DNA from: Sphingosinicella microcystinivorans
GTDB taxonomy: Bacteria > Pseudomonadota > Alphaproteobacteria > Sphingomonadales > Sphingomonadaceae
Length of the DNA stretch: 64,000 bases
Direction: 5' to 3'
Assembly: GCF_003634215.1 (NCBI RefSeq)
Contig: NZ_RBWX01000007.1
Coordinates: 854,945 to 918,944 of the forward strand
The position numbers and the translations under genes are program-made. The notes under the pieces are model-generated. The model was not told the origin of the DNA. It did no database searches and saw only the letters and a program-made list of their open reading frames with translations. Of this stretch, positions 54,394 to 63,319 are shown piece after piece (within the stretch, counting starts at the first letter, position 1; each line of letters opens with the position of its first letter).

Positions 54394-55230
54394 TCAGGCC
54401 TGCACGAACGCGAGCAGATCGGGGTTAAGAACATCGGCGTTCACGGTGAGCATCCCGTGCGAGAAGCCCTCATAGATCTTCAGCGTCGCGTTCGGCAGCA
54501 GTTCGGCCTGCAGCAGCGCCCCGTTCCTGTAGGGCACGACCTGGTCGTCGTCGCCGTGCAGCACGAGCGTCGGCACAGTGATCGCCTTCAGATCGTCAGT
54601 CTGGTCGGTTTCAGAGAAGGCCTTGATTCCTTCGTAATGTGCTTTCGCGCTGCCCATCATGCCTTGGCGCCACCAATTGTCGACAACCGCGGGCTGCAAC
54701 TTCGCATCCGGACGGTTGAAGCCGTAAAATGGCCCGGCCGCGACGTCACGGAAGAAAGCCGCGCGGTTCGCGGCAAGCGCGGTGCGGAAACCGTCGAACA
54801 CCTCGATCGGCAATCCGCCCGGGTAGCGCTCCGTCTTCAGCATGATCGGCGGCACGGCCGATACGAGCACGGCCTTGGCAACGCGTCCCTGCGGGATGCC
54901 GTGCCGTGCGACATAGCGCGCCACCTCGCCGCCACCCGTGGAGTGGCCGATATGCACGGCATTCCGGAGGTCGAGATACTCAGCGACGGCAGCGGCATCG
55001 GCGGCATAATGGTCCATGTCGTGGCCTTCGTTCACCTGCGCCGACCGGCCGTGGCCGCGCCGATCATGCGCGACGACGCGGTATCCTTTAGAGAGGAAGA
55101 ACATCATCTGCGCGTCCCAGTCGTCCGACGAGAGCGGCCAGCCGTGATGGAAGACGATCGGCTGCGCGTCCTTTGGTCCCCAATCCTTGTAGAAGATGGC
55201 GGCACCGTCTTTGGTGGTCACGTAACTCAT
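54394..55230 (-). CDS. Alpha/beta hydrolase, non-haem haloperoxidase/esterase type
   Basis: A 278-residue alpha/beta hydrolase beginning SYVTTKDGAAIFYKDWG, with the oxyanion HHGWPLSSDDWD, nucleophile GHSTGGGE, acid LHGDDDQVVP and His in EGFSHGML. This is the cofactor-free chloroperoxidase-like group, in which most members are really esterases. It sits in the middle of the 55972-48826 operon. Confidence 0.9.
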   Translation of the reverse strand: MSYVTTKDGAAIFYKDWGPKDAQPIVFHHGWPLSSDDWDAQMMFFLSKGYRVVAHDRRGHGRSAQVNEGHDMDHYAADAAAVAEYLDLRNAVHIGHSTGGGEVARYVARHGIPQGRVAKAVLVSAVPPIMLKTERYPGGLPIEVFDGFRTALAANRAAFFRDVAAGPFYGFNRPDAKLQPAVVDNWWRQGMMGSAKAHYEGIKAFSETDQTDDLKAITVPTLVLHGDDDQVVPYRNGALLQAELLPNATLKIYEGFSHGMLTVNADVLNPDLLAFVQA

Positions 55231-55312
55231 GGTGGTCTCCTCTCGAAAATACCGTGAAAAAGCAGAGGTGCGGCCGGGCCCAAGGGGGGAAGGCCCGACC
55301 GCGGCAACTCGG

Positions 55313-55972
55313 CTAGTGGTCGCCTTCCGATGCGTCGAACATCGTCTTGGCGTAGGTGATGCCGAGGCCGTAGGCGCCGCCCCACCTGCGGGCGATGCCC
55401 GTGGTGAGGTCATAGGTCTCGGCGCGCGCCCAATCACGTTGCAGTTCGAGAAGATACTGAAGCGAGGTGATCGGCTTTGCGCCGGCCTGGATCATCCGCT
55501 CCACGGCGCGCTCATGCGCCTCTTCGGAAATGTCCCCGCTCGCATCGGTGATGACATAGACTTCGAAGCCTTGTTCCAGTGCCGAAAGCACGGGGCCGAC
55601 GATGCAGACCGACGTCCAGAGACCGGCAAACACGATGCGGTCCTTTCCGATCCGGTTCACCTCGTCGATCACGGCAGCGTCTTCCCAGGTGTTCATGCTG
55701 GTGCGGTCGAGCAGCGTCTGGCTGGGGAAAGCGTCGGTAATCTCTTCGAACATCGGGCCTGAAAAGCTCTTCTCGGCGACCGTGGTCAGGATGGTGGGCA
55801 CATGAAAGCCTGCGGCACCGTTCGAGACGAGGGCCGCATTGTTGCGAAGCAGCTCGGGAGCAATCGATTTGGTGGCAAAGGCCATCTGCGACTGAAAATC
55901 GATAAGGATCAGCGCGTGGTTGCTGGGGGTGAGCAGCGCCTTGGCGGGGGTCGGGGTCGCTTTGATCGGCAT
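55313..55972 (-). CDS. Isochorismatase-family cysteine hydrolase (YcaC-like)
   Basis: A 219-residue hydrolase with the Asp-Lys-Cys triad pattern: LILIDFQSQMAF, a Lys region VAEKSFSG, and nucleophile Cys in GLWTSVCIVGPVL. YcaC-like members occur with haloperoxidase-type hydrolases in stress- or xenobiotic-responsive operons. It is the first gene of a seven-gene minus-strand operon. The substrate is unknown. Confidence 0.9.
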   Translation of the reverse strand: MPIKATPTPAKALLTPSNHALILIDFQSQMAFATKSIAPELLRNNAALVSNGAAGFHVPTILTTVAEKSFSGPMFEEITDAFPSQTLLDRTSMNTWEDAAVIDEVNRIGKDRIVFAGLWTSVCIVGPVLSALEQGFEVYVITDASGDISEEAHERAVERMIQAGAKPITSLQYLLELQRDWARAETYDLTTGIARRWGGAYGLGITYAKTMFDASEGDH

Positions 55973-56326
55973 GGCTGAAATGCTCCTGTTGGTTAATTCG
56001 GGCTCCCGATCGGTTCGGGATGAGATCTTTTTAGGAGTGAGAGTTTGTGTGAAACAGGCAGATAAAATTATCCTGTTTGTTCGACAAAATAGAAAAGATT
56101 AAAACGCGGGGGCCGCTGATTGGTGCGGTTCAGCTGAAGAATCGTCCGCTGTGTGAGCGTTGCGGACAAAGCGGACTGGCTGCGATCTGCCCGGTTCTCG
56201 CCGTCAGTGAATTCCTGAACGAATGGCAACTTCCGGCCAGCCAAACTACGGGCGGGAACGGCGGCGATGTCGGCGGGTGCGGTCGGTGAGAGGCCAGCCG
56301 CATCCGTCGACCTGTTTGCTTCAGGC
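55973..56326. other. Spacer with dispersed repeat copy C
   Basis: About 350 bases between the operon promoter side and the BdcA-like gene. The segment 56218-56275 (AACGAATGGCAACTTCCGG ... GGCGATGTCGGCGG) is a third copy of the repeat at 39626 and 46526. I support no gene here. Confidence 0.55.
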
Positions 56327-57040
56327 TTAGGCTCCGAAGCCGCCGTCGATGGTGTGCATGGCGCCGGTGATTATCGCGCCATTGGGGCCGGCGATGAATG
56401 CTGCAAACTCGGCGATCTCACTTGGCTTGGCGTGCCGCTTGATGGCCATGAAGTTGTGCATGGTCGATGCCATCGGACCCTCGGCAGGATTCATGTCGCT
56501 GTCCGTCGGCCCTGGCTGGATGCTGTTTACGGTTATGCCGCGATCGCCAAAATCGCGGGCGAGGCCGCGCACCATGCCCTGCACGGCAGACTTGGTCATC
56601 GCGTAAGCCGCGCCACCGGCAAAAGGCATGCGATCACCGTTGACCGAGCCGATGATGATGATGCGACCATTCGGGTTCATCCATCGTGCCGCTTCGACTG
56701 CAGCGTGATAGGGGGCGCGGACGTTGACATCGATCATGTGGTCGATGTCGTCCGCGGCAAGCTCCAGCGGATCGCCCATGACAAGCGTACCGGCGTTGAT
56801 CACGATCACGTCAAGGGCTCCGCGGCTGGCGACAGTCGAGGTGAGGGCGTCGCGGTCTGCGCTGTTTGCCTTGATTGCTTGTGCGCCAGTGTCTCGCTTG
56901 AGGGCCTGTGCTGCGCTCTCCGAGCCGGCATAAGTAAAGGCGACAGCGGCACCGCCTTGGCTGAAGCGGCGGACTATCGCTGCGCCGATGCCACGGCTGC
57001 CACCCAGGACGAGGACGTTCTTTCCGGTAAAGTCATTCAT
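56327..57040 (-). CDS. bdcA: SDR oxidoreductase, BdcA-like
   Basis: A 237-residue short-chain dehydrogenase with GGSRGIGAAIVRRFS, VINAGTLV, Ser in GSVNGDRMPFAG, and the YxxxK of AAYAMTKSA. Length and blocks such as APYHAAVEAARWM and MAIKRHAKPSEIAE closely match E. coli BdcA, reported to bind c-di-GMP and promote biofilm dispersal, as I recall it. Divergent from a LysR gene; in E. coli the partner regulator is of the TetR type. Confidence 0.85.
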   Translation of the reverse strand: MNDFTGKNVLVLGGSRGIGAAIVRRFSQGGAAVAFTYAGSESAAQALKRDTGAQAIKANSADRDALTSTVASRGALDVIVINAGTLVMGDPLELAADDIDHMIDVNVRAPYHAAVEAARWMNPNGRIIIIGSVNGDRMPFAGGAAYAMTKSAVQGMVRGLARDFGDRGITVNSIQPGPTDSDMNPAEGPMASTMHNFMAIKRHAKPSEIAEFAAFIAGPNGAIITGAMHTIDGGFGA

Positions 57041-57181
57041 GGTCAGTCTCCATTGGTTCAGGTTTCGGCGGAACTGGTGGGGGTGCCGATGCCGTCTCGC
57101 TGTCTGGACTTGAAGATGCCGATGGCACATCGTCCAAACTAGCCATACAATGCCGGAACAAGTTGACGGAAAAGCCGAACG

Positions 57182-58081
57182 ATGATGAAGCTTGATGGTA
57201 TCGCCGCCTTCATCGCCACGGTTGAGGAAACCTCGATCAGTGCGGCTTCAAGACGGCTTGGTCTTGCAAAATCCGTGGTGAGTGAGAGGCTGGCCGAACT
57301 GGAGCGTAGCCTCGGTGTGACTTTGCTTCAGCGCTCCACGCGAAAGCTGACGCTGACCAGCGCAGGACAGGCCTTTCTGTCGCGCGCGCAGCGCGTCATG
57401 CGAGAGATCGAGGAAGCGGCTGCAGAGGTTGATGCCAGCGCCGGGAAACTGGCCGGCCCATTGCGGATATCCGCGCCTGTTGGCTTTGGCATTCTGCATC
57501 TTGGGCCTGCGATCACGCGCTTTCTGAAAGACAATCCAGCCATCGAGATGTCGCTCGAACTTGATGACAACTTCGTCGATGCCGCGACCGGCGGGTTCGA
57601 TGCGGTCCTGCGCCACGGAGCAATTGGCGATGGGCGCCTGATCGCGCGTAGGCTGGCAAGAAGTCGCCGGTTGCTCGTTGCGTCTCCAAATTATCTTGTA
57701 AACAGAGGCGCGCCGGTAGCACTGAAAGATCTCGAGGACCACAGCGGTATCCTCTACGCCAACCGTTCAGGCGATTGGCGATTTGCTGTCGGAACAGGCT
57801 GGTCCGTTGTTCGGCCCAAATCTGCGTTGCGGGTCAACAACGGCATCGTGATGCGTGATGCGGCATTGGCGGGTTTGGGGCTGGCCCTGCTGCCAAGCTT
57901 CTTCGTCCACAAGGAAGTCCGCGAGGGCTTGTTGACGGTCGTGGATATTGGCTGGCCAGCCGAAGGCGCAGAGCTTTTTCTCACTTATCCCCGTGACCAT
58001 GGGGCGGCAGCGAAGATCAAAGCCTTGAGTGAAAGTCTGCGCGCCAGTTTCGGCGATCCACCTTACTGGGATATCCTCTAA
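57182..58081 (+). CDS. LysR family transcriptional regulator
   Basis: A 299-residue regulator with the helix-turn-helix LDGIAAFIATVEETSISAAS, then SVVSERLAELERSLG and TLLQRSTRKLTLT, and the effector domain typical of the CrgA-like subgroup (GPLRISAPVGFGI, LGLALLPSFFV). It diverges from the BdcA-like gene across about 140 bases and is its likely regulator. Confidence 0.93.
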   Translation: MMKLDGIAAFIATVEETSISAASRRLGLAKSVVSERLAELERSLGVTLLQRSTRKLTLTSAGQAFLSRAQRVMREIEEAAAEVDASAGKLAGPLRISAPVGFGILHLGPAITRFLKDNPAIEMSLELDDNFVDAATGGFDAVLRHGAIGDGRLIARRLARSRRLLVASPNYLVNRGAPVALKDLEDHSGILYANRSGDWRFAVGTGWSVVRPKSALRVNNGIVMRDAALAGLGLALLPSFFVHKEVREGLLTVVDIGWPAEGAELFLTYPRDHGAAAKIKALSESLRASFGDPPYWDIL

Positions 58082-58173
58082 ATTGGAAATCACCCGTGGC
58101 GAACAGCTTCTTTTCGGAGCAGCTGCCGTTAGCACATTCTGAGATCGGCAGGCTCCACGTCGCTTTGACGCCG

Positions 58174-58390
58174 TCAAGGTAGGCGAGCGAGGTCGATCCA
58201 ATACGTGAGACCTGCAGCGAAGCTGCTCGATTTTACATCGTCGATCGCCATCACGCCGCCGTAAAGCCGGTCCCCCTCTAGCTTCAGATCTACACGCATC
58301 GTCGAGGCGTAGCTGGACTGCCCGCGATGACTGGTCCGGTTGCTTCAACACCGACACAATCTGCTCTGTCGAAAACCTCTGCTTCTTCAT
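58174..58390 (-). pseudogene. Chimeric scar: IS3-type OrfA start joined to an unknown gene tail
   Basis: The segment ending at 58390 starts as IS3-family OrfA (MKKQRFSTEQIVSVLKQ), then loses similarity after about 17 codons. In another frame, the following bases down to the TGA at 58174 encode a plausible protein tail (STMRVDLKLEGDRLYGGVM, then LTYWIDLARLP), unrelated to transposases. Two gene fragments have therefore been joined, probably by deletion. The rest of 58082-58710 holds no gene that I can support. Confidence 0.6.
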
Positions 58391-58710
58391 CGACGTACCT
58401 CCCTCAAAAATGGAAAATCCGCCGGAAAAACTAACTTTGCAACTGGACCACTTTCACGATGTCACCTCAGATCAGGGGCAAGCCGGCGTGCTGAACAGCG
58501 GGCATCGAGACCCACTTGCTGCCTCAAATGCAAACTCGCCCGATATCCAGCCCGCTCGCTTTACCTCTTACGCCGACGGGGACGCTTGACTCGAATTAAA
58601 GGTGCACTATTATTCGAAGAAAGTTTCGCATATCGAAATTCTGTTGTGTTGTTAGGTCGCTTGCTCAGAGACGTTCACAGGGTCCGATAACAATGGGAGA
58701 GGGGGGCAAA

Positions 58711-60924
58711 ATGCGTATACGTAGACAGGGCGCGTTCATCACCGGTACGGCGCTGGCGCTGATCGCCGCGCAAAATCCCGCGGCGGCGCAGCAGACTGCG
58801 GCGACGCAGGCGGATGACGGTGCACTCGAAGACATCGTGATCACAGCAGAGCGGGTCGAAAGCAGCTCGCAGCGCTCCGCGCTCGCAATCACTGCTGTCG
58901 AAGGCGATGCCCTCGACCGCGCAGGCGTGACCAAGGTGACCGATCTTGTAAAGCTCGTTCCCGGGCTCGAGATCGCATCGGCGGGTACACTGACGCAGGT
59001 CTATGTTCGCGGCGTTGGTGCCAATGCAGCCAGCTCCTATGCCGAAGGGGCTGTCGCTGTGAATCTGGACCAGGCGTATATTGCGCGTCCCACTGCAATC
59101 GGCGGCGCATTCTTCGATCTGGATCGGGTCGAGATCGTAAAAGGTCCCCAAGGTACGCTTTACGGACGCAATGCAACCGGCGGCGCGATGAACATCGTGA
59201 CCCGCAAACCCGTTCTGGGCGAGTTTGGGCTGGAAGGCCTGGTCGAGGTCGGCAATTACGATGCTGTCAAACTCAACGCGGCGATCAATGTGCCTCTCTC
59301 TGACGTCAGCGCAGCGCGCATCGCCGGCCAGTATGTCAAGCATGACGGTTACTTGTCTGACGGCTACAACGATGACGACAGCCTATCATTGCGCGGGCAC
59401 GTTTTGTTTGAACCGTCAGACAGGTTCAGCCTGCTCGTGTCGAGCGACTATTATCGCCAGAAAGGTATGGGCCAAAGCTGGGCCATCTACTCCCAGAGGA
59501 ACGACTGGATCGGTCCGAGCGACCCGCGATCGCAAGCCCTGTTTTCGGCCGCTGCCCTCGGTCGCTATGGCCCAGCGCTCGGCAGCCAGATACCCGTACC
59601 GCAGAACAATGGCTACGTTGACAACGACACGTTCGATATCCGGGCGACGCTGACCTGGGATCTCGATTTCGCCGACCTCACCATTGTGCCGGACTATCGC
59701 CGTTCGACGGTGGATACGATCTTCTATCCGAACGGTGTGCTGGGTGCGATCAAGGACGTGGCGAAGCAGCGTTCCCTTGAAGTGCGCCTGTCGGACAAGC
59801 GCGATAATCTCACCTGGGTTGTCGGCGGCTATTATTTCCATGAAACGCAAGACACCTTCTATTCATACACGCAGGGCCTCTTCAATCAGGAGGTCTACGG
59901 CGATCTCGACAGCAAGAATTTCGCGCTTTTTGGTCAGGCAACTTACAGTCTCACACCCGATTTTCGAGTAACCGGTGGCGCTCGCTACACTAAGGAGAAC
60001 AAAGGTCAGCTTGGCACCGTATTCTGCTCAGCGCTGTTTTGTCCTCTGCCGGGTGTACGCGTGCCGTTCGACGGTGATCTTTCATTCGACAACATATCAT
60101 GGAAGGTTGGTGCAGAATTTGATGTCGCGCCGCAATCAATGGCCTACGCGAGTGTCTCGCGCGGCTACAAGGGCGGGGGGTTCAGCCCCATCGTGGCGCC
60201 CAATACATTCGGTTCCGAAAAGCTCACCGCGTACGTGATCGGTATCAAGAATCGTTTCCTCGATAACCGGCTGCAGGTGAACCTCGAGGGTTTTTACTGG
60301 GATTATATCGGCCAGCAGGTCGGCTTCCTGTCGTCGGGACAGATCGCACCCGGGCAGGTCGGCAATGTCTTCGTGACCGAGAACATTGGCAAGTCCACAA
60401 TCAAGGGCTTCGATCTTGACGTTGCCGTGCAGGCATCCAGCACGATCCGGCTTGGTGCACGCATCGGCTATCTCGATGCCACCGCGGACGATTTCGTTTA
60501 TACTCCAGCGTCGGTGCCAGCTAGCGCCTGTGACATTTCGGGAGCGCCCCCGCGCGTGAACGTGGATTGCAGCGGACGTGACTTGCCGCGGTCGCCAAAA
60601 TGGTCAGGGACGTTGACGTATGATCAAACAATCCCGCTGGGCAATGAGGCTGAGCTCCTGATCAACATCGGGTCGCGCTTCTCCTCCAGCTATTCTTCGT
60701 CGATCTTCTATTTGCCCCAACATCGACAGGGCAGCTACACGCGCACTGACATGTCACTCACCTATGTTGCACCGGAAAATCGCTGGTCTCTTGGCGCATT
60801 CGTCAACAACATCGAAGACAAGGCGGTGGTGACAATGGCAGGCACATTTTCGCTGATGCGTGTAGACTACGTAAATCTGCAGCCGCCGCGTACTTATGGG
60901 CTTCGCGCAACGATCAACTTCTAA
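58711..60924 (+). CDS. TonB-dependent outer-membrane receptor
   Basis: A 737-residue receptor with signal peptide (RRQGAFITGTALALIAAQ...AAA), TonB-box-like DIVITAERVE, plug domain (DLVKLVPGLEIASAG, VEIVKGPQGTLYGRNATGGA) and a 22-strand barrel ending in TYGLRATINF. GAGAGGGGGG precedes the ATG at 58711. It resembles the sphingomonad receptors for organic substrates rather than known siderophore receptors. The next gene, an exported amidohydrolase, probably acts on the imported compound. Confidence 0.93.
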   Translation: MRIRRQGAFITGTALALIAAQNPAAAQQTAATQADDGALEDIVITAERVESSSQRSALAITAVEGDALDRAGVTKVTDLVKLVPGLEIASAGTLTQVYVRGVGANAASSYAEGAVAVNLDQAYIARPTAIGGAFFDLDRVEIVKGPQGTLYGRNATGGAMNIVTRKPVLGEFGLEGLVEVGNYDAVKLNAAINVPLSDVSAARIAGQYVKHDGYLSDGYNDDDSLSLRGHVLFEPSDRFSLLVSSDYYRQKGMGQSWAIYSQRNDWIGPSDPRSQALFSAAALGRYGPALGSQIPVPQNNGYVDNDTFDIRATLTWDLDFADLTIVPDYRRSTVDTIFYPNGVLGAIKDVAKQRSLEVRLSDKRDNLTWVVGGYYFHETQDTFYSYTQGLFNQEVYGDLDSKNFALFGQATYSLTPDFRVTGGARYTKENKGQLGTVFCSALFCPLPGVRVPFDGDLSFDNISWKVGAEFDVAPQSMAYASVSRGYKGGGFSPIVAPNTFGSEKLTAYVIGIKNRFLDNRLQVNLEGFYWDYIGQQVGFLSSGQIAPGQVGNVFVTENIGKSTIKGFDLDVAVQASSTIRLGARIGYLDATADDFVYTPASVPASACDISGAPPRVNVDCSGRDLPRSPKWSGTLTYDQTIPLGNEAELLINIGSRFSSSYSSSIFYLPQHRQGSYTRTDMSLTYVAPENRWSLGAFVNNIEDKAVVTMAGTFSLMRVDYVNLQPPRTYGLRATINF

Positions 60925-60983
60925 CCTATCTGCGGGCGGGGCTGCGGCCCTGCCCGCCGACCCAGCGGGGGAATAGCCTAGCC

Positions 60984-62561
60984 ATGCGTCACAACCATAA
61001 CGAGGGGCGCGGCTACGGTTGCGTGATTTGCCAGGCGGCGATAACCACCGATGACCATCGAGGACTGGATCGCCGCGCCCTCCTTGCGGCATTTGCCGCC
61101 GTCCCCGCGACCGGCCTGATCGCTGCTCCCGCTCAAAGCCACGCCAAAGTCGCACGGCAACAGCGCGGCTCGCTCATCGTCGAGCCGAGCTGGACGCTTG
61201 TATGGCGTGATGGCAAGCCGGAACTTCTGCGCGATCATTCGGTCGTGATTGAAGGCGACACTATCGTGCGTATCTCAGAAGGGCGTATCGACGGTGAAAA
61301 CAGGCGCATTGCAATGCCAGGGCAACTCTTGGTTCCCGGCCTAATTTCAGCGCACACCCACACCGCTTGCGGCTCGCCGACACGTGGACTGATCGAAAGC
61401 GGCGGTCGATCTTATTCACGACCGCTCGAAATCATGGAAACCCTGGATGACGCAGATCTCGATGCGCTGACGGCTTACAACCTTGCCGAATTGCTTCGCA
61501 GCGGATGCACCGCGCAAGTGGAGCAATCGGTCTCGTTGAAGCAGGCGCAGTCCTACGTTCGCGTGGCGCGGCGCTGGGGTGTTCGTGGCTTTCCCGGCGG
61601 TATGGTGCCCGGCTGGAGGCGCGTAATGCCGATCTGGCGCCGGTCGGACGACAAGGCGCTCTTTGCTTCTGTTGCCGATACACTTTCGGAGATCGACGCG
61701 AACCTGGCGTTCGCGCTTTCCGTGAACGGCGCGGAGGAAGGGCTCATACGGCCGATGATGGCCCCGCACGGACCGGAGACGCATACGCCCGATACCTTGC
61801 GTGCGGTCGCGAAGGCTGCGTTGCAGCTAGGGAATGGCATCCATACCCACCTGGCTACGAGCCCCGGCGATTCCGAACGCATCCGCAAGCTGTGGGGCAA
61901 AGCGCCGGTTCAGTGGATCGATGAATTCGGCTTTTACGAGCAGCGTCTGTTCGGTGCGCACATGACGGGATGGGATGCCGTATCCGACGCTCCCTTCCTG
62001 GCGAAGAAGCCGCACTTCACGTTCGCCCATTGTCCGTCAGGGGCGGGGGCTGGTTCCGGTCAGTCCAACCAGCCGTTCATCGAAGCGCTCGGCGCAGGGT
62101 TCAATTCCGCCGTCGGCGTGGATACGCATTCGAACGACATGGTCGAGAACATGAAGCTCGCGCTTCTGTATGGACGTGCGCGGCATTCGCTGATTGCAGG
62201 CACGTCGCCGGTGCCGGTGAAACGACCGAGCGTTGCCGATATGATTGCCGCGGCAACGCTGCACCCGGCAAATGGCCTTGGGCGTGAGGACTTGGGTCGG
62301 ATCGCTGTGGGGGCCAAGGCCGATCTCGCTTCGATCGATGTCTCGGGTCTGCTGGTTGGACCGGGGTTTGCGCCGCCAGAACCGCTCAACAATCTACTCT
62401 ACGCCAATGGAATGGCCGTGCGCAATGTCATGACGGCGGGCCGCGTTCAGGTCCTTGATGGTCGGCTGACTGTCGATGACGAAGCGCACGTGATCGCGCG
62501 TGGCGCTACCGTCGTGCAAAGAATTTGGCGGCAGATGTTTGACGAAGGCTGGTTCGCCTGA
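60984..62561 (+). CDS. Amidohydrolase, TRZ/ATZ (cytosine-deaminase-like) family, probably exported
   Basis: A 525-residue metal-dependent hydrolase with HxH SAHTHTACG, GIHTHLATSP, FAHCPSGAG and Asp in GVDTHSND, the standard deaminase/chlorohydrolase residue set. The N-terminus has CVICQ and then DRRALLAAFAAVPATGLIAA, which looks like a Tat signal placed unusually far in (about residue 29). It lies 59 bases after the TonB receptor gene. The substrate is unknown, possibly an N-heterocycle. Confidence 0.87.
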   Translation: MRHNHNEGRGYGCVICQAAITTDDHRGLDRRALLAAFAAVPATGLIAAPAQSHAKVARQQRGSLIVEPSWTLVWRDGKPELLRDHSVVIEGDTIVRISEGRIDGENRRIAMPGQLLVPGLISAHTHTACGSPTRGLIESGGRSYSRPLEIMETLDDADLDALTAYNLAELLRSGCTAQVEQSVSLKQAQSYVRVARRWGVRGFPGGMVPGWRRVMPIWRRSDDKALFASVADTLSEIDANLAFALSVNGAEEGLIRPMMAPHGPETHTPDTLRAVAKAALQLGNGIHTHLATSPGDSERIRKLWGKAPVQWIDEFGFYEQRLFGAHMTGWDAVSDAPFLAKKPHFTFAHCPSGAGAGSGQSNQPFIEALGAGFNSAVGVDTHSNDMVENMKLALLYGRARHSLIAGTSPVPVKRPSVADMIAAATLHPANGLGREDLGRIAVGAKADLASIDVSGLLVGPGFAPPEPLNNLLYANGMAVRNVMTAGRVQVLDGRLTVDDEAHVIARGATVVQRIWRQMFDEGWFA

Positions 62562-62631
62562 AGCACTTCGGGGCCGGCACGCGTCTGCACCGGGGCCGGC
62601 ATTTCACATTTCCTAACCGACGGAGGCTATC

Positions 62632-63231
62632 ATGGCAAAGGTGCTGGTACTTTATTATTCAAGCTATGGTCATGTCGAGACGATGGCTGTCGCCGTCGCC
62701 GCGGGTGCGCGCGCCGCGGGCGCCGATGTCGATGTCAGGCGCGTTCCTGAAACTGTGCCTCAGGAAATCGCACGCAATGCCGGCTACAAACTCGAGCAGG
62801 ACGCACCCGTCGCGAAGGTTGAGGATCTCGAGCGCTACGATGCCATCGTTATTGGGACCGGCACGCGGTTCGGACGCATCTCCTCACAGATGGCCGCCTT
62901 TCTCGATCAGGCCGGCGGGCTCTGGGCGCGCGGCGCCCTCAACGGCAAGGTCGGTGGCGCGTTCACGGCGACGGCCGCACAGCACGGAGGACAGGAGGTG
63001 ACGTTATTCTCGCTGATCACCAACATGCTGCATTTCGGCATGATCGTCGTGGGTCTGCCGTATAGTCACGCGGGACAAATGCGCCTCGACGAGGTGGTCG
63101 GAGGATCGCCATATGGCGCAACCACTATCACCGGGAGCGATGGTAGCCGCTTGCCGAGCGCGACGGAGTGCGACGGCGCCCGTCATCAGGGCGAACTCAT
63201 TGCCCGGACCGCGATCAAATTGTTTGGCTGA
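62632..63231 (+). CDS. wrbA: NAD(P)H:quinone oxidoreductase WrbA
   Basis: Flavodoxin-like FMN enzyme reducing quinones by two electrons, limiting redox cycling. The 199 residues have [45 protein letters not shown] and [25 protein letters not shown] precedes the ATG. Downstream of the amidohydrolase and perhaps cotranscribed, it could protect against quinones made by the same pathway. Confidence 0.95.
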   Translation: MAKVLVLYYSSYGHVETMAVAVAAGARAAGADVDVRRVPETVPQEIARNAGYKLEQDAPVAKVEDLERYDAIVIGTGTRFGRISSQMAAFLDQAGGLWARGALNGKVGGAFTATAAQHGGQEVTLFSLITNMLHFGMIVVGLPYSHAGQMRLDEVVGGSPYGATTITGSDGSRLPSATECDGARHQGELIARTAIKLFG

Positions 63232-63319
63232 CGCGAGTGCGGCCTGCGGAAAGATGCGCCTCGAAATGAGTGTCGTGTACGCGGTTTATTGCGGATTGCA
63301 GGCTGTGCAATTCCCCAAT

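Noticed and set aside
58345-58390. Active IS3 insertion sequence
   Set aside because: Only about 17 codons of OrfA remain; OrfB, the frameshift region and both ends are missing.
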